Source: Haliclona indistincta (Eukaryota > Porifera > Demospongiae > Haplosclerida > Chalinidae). Taken from it: a DNA stretch of 64,000 nucleotides. Position numbers and translations under genes: made by a program. The DNA is taken from the NCBI GenBank assembly GCA_964017065.1, contig OZ024783.1:19009752-19073751 (forward strand). Direction: 5' to 3'. Below, in pieces: positions 1-10,580 of the stretch (positions are counted from its first letter, which is position 1; each line of letters begins with the position of its first letter). The notes below the pieces were generated by a model. That model worked only from the letters and a program-made list of their open reading frames with translations, was not told where the DNA came from and ran no database searches.

Positions 1-27
1 ACATTGTGGACTTGCTGGAGAAAGTTG

Positions 28-740
28 GTCAGTACATGATAACATGAGCTACGTACTGAGCTATGACGTGTTGTAGAGTCTGACCACACCTATACTATTA
101 CCATTGTCAACATACTAATACTGTTGAGCCGTGGACATTTACTGTTCATCTATTCTGATCCAGTGGTGGTTTTGAATTGACACTATAGCCCTCTCTCACT
201 CTCACTCTGTCTCTCCCTCCAACCCTCCCTCCCTCCCTTTCTTCCTCAATCCCTCCTTCCTCCCTCAGCATTTGTAAAAGCTCTCTGTTACTGCATTGGC
301 CTTGTTAAGATACGTGCGTATGGCTAGTAGTGGTTTTGCAAGACAAAACTCCAGAAAAGTTTTTCGGCCTTGAGCATTGTAACTACACGATCGCTGGTGA
401 TACAGCTGAAGTGTTTAAACTGGCTTGCAGGACAGCTGTAGTGATTGCCTTTCATCTGATATTTGTATCTTTATCATAACTATTGCTTTAGCTGAGCTTT
501 AGTCCTTAGCAACCACCATTGATAATTTGCGCAGGCGGTGACAAAGTACCCTTAACCCTCTGACACCTACCTGTCCCGGGTATAATGATAGTATCAGTTG
601 TCTCTTCATTGCTTACTCTGGCTGCTTCAGCTCTTGTGAAGTACAGATCATGATCCATTTTACATTTTGTTTGTACATGCATGTGTAAGTTATTTTTACA
701 TGTTCTTGTATAAGTGTGTTTACATAATACATGTTGTGAT
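28..740. other. Probable intron sequence, nothing coding seen
   Basis: AT-rich unique sequence with a short CT-rich tract at about 186-268. No convincing coding exon was found. It reads as intron downstream of a possible small exon at 1-27 and runs into the 52-bp tandem array. Confidence 0.4.
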
Positions 741-1008
741 AATTATTGTAAATACTGTGGTCACATGATAAGTATACTACACTAGCTGTGTTGTGATATT
801 GTAGATACTGTGGTCACATGATAAGTAGCTACACTAGCTGTGTTGTGATATTGTAGATACTGTGGTCACATGATAAGTAGCTACACTAGCTGTGTTGTGA
901 TATTGTAGATACTGTGGTCACATGATAAGTAGCTACACTAGCTGTGTTTTGATATTGTAGATACTGTGGTCACATGATAAGTAGCTACACTAGCTGTGTT
1001 GTGATATT
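741..1008. repeat. 52-bp tandem repeat, left part of a split array
   Basis: About five copies of a 52-bp unit containing TAGATACTGTGGTCACATGA. The spacing between units is exactly 52 bp (for example 801, 853, 905). Two more units of the same array lie at 4334-4445, on the far side of a 3.3-kb element, so the array was split by an insertion. Confidence 0.95.
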
Positions 1009-1752
1009 ATCATTGCCGATCGGCAATGATATGTAGGGATGACCTCGAATTAAGATGGCAGCTACTAGCTCATGTGTGAAAATGAATTTTCACACATATC
1101 TCTATTGTTTTACATTTCTACTTCATTTTAACTAAGTAAGTGAATCTGAAGTGTAAGCGCTTGTAGGAAGTCTATGAAAGTCGCCGGGACAGCTTGCTTG
1201 ACGACGATAATCAAGACGCGTAGCGCGGGTGGCGGTGGCAGAAGGAGTCGTGGCGGAGGGACTGCGGCCTTGGTGGCTGTGCCTCGGTGCACGCCTAGCT
1301 GGTGGTAACAAGGAGGTCCATGGTACTCATGAAGAAAGTGCCTCCTCCAGGTCACCCGCGCCCAGTCTTGCTCGGAGTCGGTCTCCTAGCTGTGAGGGCT
1401 CGCCTCAAAGCCAGCGGTCTACTACTTCTCTCTCTTGTCCTTCTAAGTCGCCGCAACGTGTATCACCGTGTCTATCTGAGTCTAACTTGTTGTCTCGGAA
1501 ACCTCACATGAGACGTCCTCCTTTTCTTCTTCCTACTCCTACTCCTCTTGCTCCTCTATCCAACCCTCTCACTTCTACTCGAGCGGCAGTATTCTCTCAC
1601 GCCTCTCTCTTTTTGTCTCTACTTCTATCTATTATTCTAATTCTTTCTCTTCATTGAAAGTTCCTGCCCTCATCGCCTTCTAACCGGCCTCTACTAAGTC
1701 CGCTTGCTCAATCTACTGTTTTCTTGTCTAGACTCTACCCTACCTATTATTA

Positions 1753-2424
1753 TGCCTCGGTGGGCGGAGCCACGAGGCATACAGTAGTTCGTCGGTTTGT
1801 CATTCATTCATTCTGTCCGCAGGCAGAACTCCGCGTCGGCGAAAAACTAAGTGCTGATACTTGCAATACATGTTCAACTCGGTGTTGCCTCGGAATTGAA
1901 TTGATAGACTTTTGGTTCCAAAGCTTCGTTACCTTGAATGGCATTGCTGGACTTGCTCAGCATTGTGGGACTTCGCTGAAGATAAAGCTGTCCACTATAG
2001 TCTTCTTCACAGCTTGTAAGACAATTCTGTACTCAAGGTAGTACAGTGAGTGCTGAGAAATCAATCGTGCAATCGCTAAGCAGCGCCAGCTCCAGCAAGC
2101 TATCAACCAGCGCTCACGTGCTGTGTTGATTATAGGCACGCCCAACTGAATTCCATGTGGTTAGCACTGCTAGGCTTCTGATTGCATGCATAGTTGCACT
2201 AACTTATTCTGCAAACAGTGCTGTATTGCAGCTTGTTGCAGCGCTCTTCAGCTTTAATTTCATCATACAGGAATTGCATTGCACAACTATTATACTGCAT
2301 TGTGATTGCTGTACAGCAAGGTATAACAGCTGCAGTTTGTTGCTGTGTATGTTTTAGTTCAGCGTATTTTTGTTATAACTTTAGTTTTATGACTGCACCG
2401 AGGCATCAGCACCTTGGTGCTTTC
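1753..2424 (-). mobile_element. Nested 0.67-kb element with TGCCTCGG end and ATTA duplication
   Basis: The element begins TGCCTCGGTGGGCGGAGCC and ends GCACCTTGGTGCTTTC, with ATTA on both flanks (1749-1752 and 2425-2428). The same ends, inverted, bound the copy at 34755-35326. Both ends fold into short hairpins. No long reading frame of interest is present. Confidence 0.7.
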
Positions 2425-2860
2425 ATTATATTATTCGTGGCTGCTGACCTCTTCTAAACCATTCACTTGTACTTGTGGCTGCTGCCTGACCTCAGTCCTC
2501 TTCCTTTCATGTACCTGGCCTCATTATGCTATTCTACATTATTTTTATTTTCACTGTACTTAATTGTTGTTAATTCTCCTTCTGTTCAATCCTTTAAATA
2601 TTTAGTACAGAGACATTACACCTTGCATTAGCAATTTGCTATTTTGTGTTGTGTCTATAATTATTATAAAAAAAAAAAAAAAAAAAAGATGGCGACTCTT
2701 AGAGAGCCCATTGCAGATCTTCGCTGCTATAGAGTTTCTCGAGATTCCAGACATCTAGGATTGATCAGACAATTGTTCTGAGCATGAAAATACCTTTGGC
2801 GAAGCTGGTAGACGATTCTAAAGTGGTAAACTAAAATCGCCGTCCACGCGAATTATTCAT

Positions 2861-3012
2861 CTTTCCTTCCTTCCTTCCTTTCTTCCTTCCTTCCTTCCTT
2901 CCTTCCTTCCTTCCTTCCTTCCTTCCTTCCTTCCTTCCTTCCTTCCTTCCTTCCTTCCTTCCTTCCTTCCTTCCTTCCTTCCTTCCTTCCTTCCTTCCTT
3001 CCTTCCTTCCTT
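2861..3012. repeat. (TTCC)n microsatellite
   Basis: About 150 bp of TTCC repeats with one early interruption. It sits at the same place inside element copy 1 where copy 2 carries an AAG array. Confidence 0.97.
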
Positions 3013-3739
3013 AGATAGGCATCAAACACTACCAGAAGCGAGTAATCTTTCAAAAACATGGTTTTTGGATTGTTAGAGCGACTCCATTAATTAACCCTCT
3101 TGTCGCTTCTGATCATTGACTCCGCCCACATCAGTAAGCTTGGTTCTCCAACAGCTTTGCTTTGTCCCTGCTCTCAGTCTGGGCGCTTCGGCGCGCAAGC
3201 CAGAGGTATGAGCATTTGTTCAAAGCAGTATACCATCCTGGGTAACACTGATCTATCTATTCTGAGTCGCTGACATCATGACTTACGGCAGGCGCGGACG
3301 ACGGTGACTCGTGCTATACCCGCGACGGCTAGCTAGGCTATAAAGTTTCTTACACTACGCTGTACCTATAGGACCCTGTGCTGTTGACAACTGGACATTG
3401 GTCATTGTAAAAAGCTAGAAGCCTCTGTGATCGTGATATCGACATCAACATGCAAGCCTGGGACCATAGTCTACGCCTAGGCTTCCAGCCATGATCATCA
3501 GAGTGTTCCACTGAGTTGTTAGTGTTATTCTCTTCTTCATCCATTACAGTTGTAAGAACTAGTCAACTCATACCCTCAACCTCTCTAAATAATTTAAACC
3601 TATTCGTGATTGCCGACAATAAAATTCCATGTTGACTCTCTGTCTAGAGGCTATGCACCTTCTGATCGACTAGACTAGTATCTGCTGCTCACAGAGTTGT
3701 AAAATGAAATAAAAGCTAGTATAGAATACAGTTAATAAG

Positions 3740-4333
3740 TTCAAACTGATAGTGATCAAAAAATTAACAGGAACAAGTAAAGTAAAAAAAGTTTTGATAA
3801 AAAGTGTAGGGATGACTCTTGCAAAAATAAAGGAACAAGATGGGATGATGCTTGCAAAAGTAAAGAAACAAGATGGGATGATGCTTGCAAAAGTAAAGGA
3901 ACGAGATGGGATGATGCTTGCAAAAGTGAAGGAACAAGATGGAATAATGCTTGCAAATGTGAAAGTCCCAAGTATCCCTACATCAGCGGCTTGAAAGAGG
4001 ACGCAGTCTGATGAAGTAGTTGACAGTTGTAAATAAATAGAGGTATCTGTGTTTGGAGGACCCAGTCCCATTAAGTAATTGACGGTTGTAAAAGGTATAG
4101 GAAGAGGATTCCGCATTTGTTAGTTGCACTTCGTCGCAGCAAGCCGCTAATGTAGGGATACATGGGACTTTTACATTTACAAGCATTATTCCATCTTGTT
4201 CCTTCACTTTTGCAAGGATCACGTCCCCCATCTTGTTCCTTTACTTTTGTAAGCATCATCCCATCTTGTTTCTTTACTTTTGCAAGAGTCATCCCTGCAC
4301 TTTTTAGTTTTTTTTATTAAAACTTTTTTACTT
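3740..4333. repeat. Foldback end made of 30-bp tandem repeats
   Basis: The left arm (about 3756-3990) carries four or more units of the type GATGCTTGCAAAAGTAAAGG followed by AACAAGATGG. The right arm (about 4150-4330) carries the inverted version. The two arms can form a long hairpin. Apparent reading frames here only translate the repeat. Confidence 0.85.
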
Positions 4334-4463
4334 TATTGTAGATACTGTGGTCACATGATAAGTAGCTACACTAGCTGTGTTGTGATATTGTAGATACTGT
4401 GGTCACATGATAAGTAGCTACACTAGCTGTGTTGTGATATTGTAGATCCTTCCTGTCTCTCAG

Positions 4464-7331
4464 TGATTATGAATATCATTATCATTGTAGGAGTTGCTGT
4501 TAATATTATCCAGCGTCACATTCAGCAGCAGGGTAGTGTACCAGTACGATCACTCAAGGGTTTCATGATTGGACCATCTCGTGTCGGTAAAACCACAGCA
4601 CGACGTCGTCTCACTCACGAGATCGTTCACATATCACCAGATGAGATTGTTCCCAGTACTGGTATAGACGCTCCAATTACTGTCCAGTTGTATCGTGGCA
4701 TTGACCGATTATCTGTGCTCTTGTCTGAGGGAGGGTGGAGGAGCCAGGGACTGGAGGAACAGTGCCGTGCTTTGTGCAGTCGTATTCTAAACTCCCCTGC
4801 AGCACCCTCCAGCAGTAGGTCCACTACTAGACCATCCACTGCTGCCAGCAGCTCACCTGGTCCTGCCACCCTCGTACAGGATTGGGACAATCTTACTCAT
4901 TGCACACAAGATGAGCTAGTGGCCACCACACTCACTAAATTAGTCAAAGATGAGGACTGGGAGACCATCCAGGAGTTCCTCAAGAATACAGATATCCTCT
5001 CTTTTCTTCACTTTATCGATATTGGTGGTCAGCCAGAGTTTCACGAGATCCTACCTCTCCTATTGCATGGCATGGCACTAAACCTGATTTTCTTCAACGT
5101 CACTCACGATCTAGACTCCCCCTACACTGTAGTGTACAGAGCTGATGGGTCCAGTTCAATACAGTATGAGTCAGAGTACACTATCAGAGAGATCATCCAG
5201 CGTGCTCTGTGCAGCATCTCCTCACTCCAGACTAGTCCAGACCACAAGCCGGCAGCCATTCTCATTGGCACTCACCTCGACCAGACCAGTGAGGCAGCTG
5301 TTCTCACTCTAGACCGCTCCATTCAGCAATCCTTCCAAGACGACTATTTCATGAGGAGAGATGTTCTGTGCTCAGTCAACAAGCCAGGAGAGGAGAAGAG
5401 ATACATTCATCCACTCAACAACGTGAGTACAGACTCCAGCGATATTGAGGGTCTTCGTGATCTGATAACAAGAATAGTCCACGAGCGGTTTACTCCACAG
5501 CAGGTTCCAACAGGTGCATTATTGCTCCACCTGATACTGCGCATGAGATTCGATCCATCTCCAGGATGGTGCTCTCTAGAAGAGTGTGTAGTAATAGCTG
5601 AGCATTGTGGCATCTCCAGAGCAGACCTAAAAGGTGTCCTCAAGTACCTGCACGACAAGTATGGCACTATCCTTTACTATGGTCGGTTGGAGAAGCTTGG
5701 CAAGCGTGTTATTGTGAATGTTAACCTGATTATGAAGCCGCCAGCAGAGCTGTTTGTGTCTGCATTTGGAGCAGTGAGAGGGGAACCAGAGACAGCTAAA
5801 CTCATGCGACTCACAGGAGAGCTTTCTCATCGTCTGATGAACAAGGCATGCAGTGAATCCTCTACTGACGAGGCGGGAATCCCGACTGAAGAGATTGTGG
5901 AGCTACTAGAGTCGTGTTATATCCTCTACAAGAATGCTCGATCGGCTAGTGAAGAAGTGGTGTACTTCCTGCCATGCCTCCTCTACCCCGACCACAATGT
6001 GGCGATTGAGTCCAGCGACCCCAAGCTCCTCTCTGGTCTCCTGTATTCTCCTCTCCTCCTCATACCAACTACTGGCTTTGTCCCTCTTGGCCAGTTCCAA
6101 GCCTCAGTCGTCAGATTCTCTCAAGATGAGAATTGGAGCTTGGATGAGCTCAATCGATTTAGGAATCGAATTCGCTTTTACTTTAACGACGACAGAGAAG
6201 AAGGATTGGTTCATGTTGAGATTCGTAGTCTGGTTAGTCATGTGGAATTTCGTATTCTTACCGATGCCGTCATCAACCCACGGTTGATCCTGGAGTGTCG
6301 GCGCCAGCTGTGGACAATGTTCCGTGAAGTTGGTTCACGCTATCCTCACACTCGAGATGTGCACTGGGACTTTGGGTTCTACTGTCCTCACGCTGTGCAG
6401 TCAGGTAGACGCCCTCATCCTGCACGCTGCCGCTCAAAGACCAAGCCACAACACGTGATCTGTTCTCTATACGAGATTGTCGAGGAGGACCAGTTGGTTT
6501 AGAGAACAAACACAAGTGCTGGTTCACTGTAAGTTTAGCATTATTAGAACATGCTAGTTTGATCCATTGTGTGTTTGTATACAGGAGGTGAGTCTACCCA
6601 CAGCTACTGCCACTACACAGCTACCTACAGCTACTACCACTACACAGCTACCCACAGCTACTGCTACTACACAGCTACCCACAGCTACTACCACTACACA
6701 GCTACCCACAGCTACTGCCACTACACAGCTACCCACAGCTACTGCCACTACACAGCTACCAACAGCTACTACCACTACACAGCTACCCACAGCTACTAGT
6801 GACCACTCTAGAACACTCAGTGAGTTATAGCACAGGAGAGTGTCCCTTCACTGTATGCTCCTCAATGCAGGTCCTCCTTCTCTCTCAGTGAAGCATCTAA
6901 TCACAGCTTGCAGGAGAGTTACTGACTGGCACACACTGGGTCTACAGCTGGATCTCACTATGGATCAACTACACAATATTCAAATAACCTATCATATGCA
7001 CGGACTGGACAGACTCAAGGCAGAGATGTTCAATGTGTGGTTAAAGAGCTCTCCCAGTGCATCTTGGAGTGACCTGATCACAGCTTTGAGGGCCATGGGT
7101 GAGGGCAGTGTAGCCAGTGATATTGCAGCAACACCATCATCAGGTAATGAACTGACTATCACACCTCACTGATACTGATACCACACTATAGTACGGGAAC
7201 CAGTCTCAAGTCAAGTACAGAAACCAGTTCCTAGTCCAATACGGGAACCAGTTCCTAGTGCAGTACGAGAACCAGTCCCTAACCAGGATCAGGGGACCTC
7301 TCGGCACAAGTCTAGATGTGTGTGTCTATAA
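4464..7331 (+). CDS. ROCO-type GTPase with repeat linker and Death domain
   Basis: Predicted exons are 4464-6496 (or to the stop at 6502), 6585-6819, 6871-7143 and 7192-7331. The first starts after a CTGTCTCTCAG acceptor, so the gene probably continues upstream; 1-27 ends in phase 1 at GTCAGT and would fit. The large exon shows a Ras-like GTPase: P-loop GPSRVGKTT (residues about 37-45), DIGGQ (about 186-190) and IGTHLD (about 268-273), followed by a COR-like winged-helix region. Exon two encodes a Thr/Pro linker repeat, exon three a Death domain, and exon four REPVPS repeats and a stop. Phases match from exon two onward. The join from the GTPase exon needs a weak GTTTAG donor just before the stop, so the GTPase and Death parts could be separate products. 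A role in Death-fold signalling is inferred. Confidence 0.8.
6594..6795 (+). repeat. 27-bp coding minisatellite (QLPTATATT repeats)
   Basis: About seven and a half units of 27 bp, in frame, encode alternating QLPTATATT and QLPTATTTT. They form a Thr/Pro-rich linker between the GTPase part and the Death domain. Being a multiple of three, the array can change length without breaking the frame. Confidence 0.93.
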
Positions 7332-7498
7332 TCAACATCTCATCATGTATTGTAAGTATCACTCATTGTATTATGCCGTATTTATTTTGCTTCAATGCAG
7401 CATAGACAAGGCTCCACCCACAGCACTGCCTGGGTATACTAGGAAGATCTCCTCATCTCCTCCTACCCTATTCACAGCATGATACCTCATACCAAACC

Positions 7499-7655
7499 CA
7501 GTGGCGGATCTACAGGGGGGCCAGGGGGGGCCAGGCCCCCCCCCTAAAATTTTAAAAATATTAACCACACAATGGAATGTAAACAAGCCTTGTACAAACT
7601 TATAATACGAATAAATTATGGCCCCCCCAAGCACCTCAGGCTAGATCCGCCACTG
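7499..7655. mobile_element. 157-bp MITE with CAGTGGCGGATCTA ends
   Basis: Inverted ends CAGTGGCGGATCTA and TAGATCCGCCACTG enclose short AT-rich DNA with runs of G and C next to each end. The ends resemble hAT-type elements, but a clean 8-bp target duplication is not evident. Confidence 0.75.
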
Positions 7656-8400
7656 AGTCCAAACCACCACTGATGTGGAGCCCACCAGCTGATCATCCTC
7701 TACTCAACACTAACCATTCTCTATACTAACCACTGATCAATCCTACATCACTAACTGACTATATACTGTAATACAATGTTTGTATCATAAAATGCATCAA
7801 CTTCATGCAGTGATACATGTGTGGGCTAGTGATCATGATAGGTTAGTGTAGATATCACTAACTACAGTATGTACAGTGGACACCATTGGAACTAACAGAT
7901 GATCCATTATAGTGAAGGTGTCTTCTGGTAAGAGGATTAGCTTTACTTAATCTCAAGTCTAGAAACAGCTCTGTATGTACAGCAGCAACCAGCTCTTCTC
8001 CTTGTCTTCACTAAGAACTGTTGCAACCTTCATTATATCATGACTATACAGACTAACGATTCCAGTCCCGGTTATGTTAGTCCGCTATATAGTCTATGAG
8101 TCAGTTATTAGTGTGATAATAGTTTGGTTTGATAGCACAGCTGACAATATATCCTATGATGCATTCAAACACCAACTATACTATAACACCTCATTCTCAC
8201 TCCAGTCTCTAGGGCTTTATGTACCTTATCACACATCAGTACAGTGTTACTGTGAATTCTCTTTACATTACGAGTAAATTCACTCAAGATATGTAATGCA
8301 GCTCACTATAGTGCTGTACCACGATGACTGAGACTGCACCTGAAGAAAAGCAAGGGAGGACTCATTTCATGCATTTGTCAGCATAAGTAATTAATAGCAG
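7656..8400. other. 3' flank of the ROCO gene, nothing else seen
   Basis: Low-complexity AT-rich intergenic sequence. No domain-like translation was found on either strand. Confidence 0.4.
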
Positions 8401-8404
8401 TAGA

Positions 8405-9090
8405 ATTATAAACTAGTACATTCATGGAATGGCAGGGGCGAGCCTGAGCATTGATATAATTTAGCCTTGTTAGTGTGTAACATATAAAAGACAAACATCA
8501 TAAGTTACTAGATTAAATTAGATAGATAGCCACGAATATCTCTCTTGAAAACAGAGAGAGATGAAGCGGAGACAATCTCAGCAGGTAATTTGTTCCATAG
8601 TTTAACAGTGTCCGGGGAAAAGGAGGAGTCATAAGCAAGACATGTCTTAGCATTGAGTCAATAACTATAACCTATGTTCTTCAGTTTCTGTAGACAGTCT
8701 TTTGTTAGCCCTTTCACGAAGGTGTGAAAGTCTGTTTGCTCAATTATTTGTAATGGAGAGTAATACAGCGAGGTATTATATGGGCCGAGTATTAGCAGTG
8801 GTGTGGTGTCTCTCTTCAAGTTCACGCTGTCTGCGCTTCCTCTCCCGCGCCAAAGACCTGGTTCTTGCTGCAGCGTCAGTGACAGTATCGCTGATGAGGG
8901 CGCCGGGTGCATCATGATTCATGGAAAAGCGAGATGGGAAGGCAAATCGTCGAGTCGGCCATTTTGCAGTCGAGTTATGAAAGAACGTCAAGTAGTTATG
9001 AAAGAACGTGCAATCCCAATTGCTGCCCTCGTGGGCCTCGCATACAATACTACAGTATGGGCCTCGCCATATGGATAAAAGGACAAACGC
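8405..9090 (-). mobile_element. LINE 3' fragment (CR1-like), antisense
   Basis: On the minus strand, around 8535-8635, the sequence translates to a stretch with TVKLWNKLPAEIV, like the C-terminal end of CR1/Jockey-type reverse transcriptases. A second copy lies at 50282-50870, and the presumed 3' UTR recurs at about 10495-10570. The fragment is too short to be active. Confidence 0.65.
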
Positions 9091-9101
9091 TACCCCGTGA
9101 C

Positions 9102-10142
<1,041 letters not shown>

Positions 10143-10310
10143 TGTTCTGCGCAAACCGTGGATCGGGACCATCCATGGATTGTCTTGCGCAAACCGTGGA
10201 TCGGCGCTATCCATGCTTTGACCAGACAAACCATGGATCACCTGCGCAAAGCGTGGATTAGGCTTGCGCAAAGCGTGGATACGGAACAAACCGTGGATCA
10301 TGGCATATCC
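10143..10310. repeat. Degenerate GCGCAAACCGTGGAT repeats
   Basis: Several spaced copies of GCGCAAACCGTGGAT and CCATGGAT motifs directly abut the GATA array. The same block, inverted and next to a shorter GATA tract, is at 15700-15815. The motif plus the GATA tract therefore seems to be one mobile or repeated unit. Confidence 0.75.
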
Positions 10311-10580
10311 GTCCCACAGCATGCTATCATGCTATGCCTCAAGTTCTCTCCAGTGCAGCATGCAAACCTGAGCCAGCTGACATTCTGGGCCCCCCACAGC
10401 ATGTTTATATACCACAGCACAACTTGTCATTACTGATCAGTAGCTATAACAATTCATAGGCTTGATCATTGGTCACAGTGTGCTCAAAAGAACATTTACT
10501 AGTACATTCATGGAATGGCAGGGGCGAGCCTGAGCATTGATGTAATTTAGCCTTGTTAGTGTATAACATAAATTAAAGTA

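Larger units (their letters stand above)
1009..4333 (+). mobile_element. 3.3-kb non-coding element, copy 1, with terminal palindrome and foldback end
   Basis: This element is inserted inside the 52-bp array and flanked by TATT on both sides (1005-1008 and 4334-4337), which looks like a 4-bp target duplication. The left end is a perfect 22-bp palindrome (1009-1030, centre CCGATCGG) followed by ATGTAGGGATGAC. The right end is a foldback built from 30-bp repeats. An inverted second copy lies at 10581-13699. No transposase was recognised, so it appears non-autonomous. It contains a nested smaller element (1753-2424) and a TTCC array. Its superfamily is not known to me. Confidence 0.8.

Noticed and set aside
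1128..1657. Arg/Pro/Ser-rich frames on both strands
   Set aside because: They lie within the repeated element; copy 2 does not keep them open and no domain is visible.
3752..4292. Frames repeating MLAKVKEQDG on both strands
   Set aside because: The 30-bp foldback repeat is divisible by three; it lies in a non-coding element and the inverse copy is equally open.
4463..4471. GTG as the start codon of the ROCO protein
   Set aside because: The GTG overlaps a splice acceptor (CTCAG at 4459-4463) and eukaryotic starts are ATG; the exon is better read as internal, or as starting at the ATG at 4469.
6554..6799. Alternative frames of the minisatellite (GSCVVAVAV, HYTATHSY)
   Set aside because: Only the plus frame encoding QLPTATATT has splice sites and phases that join the neighbouring exons.
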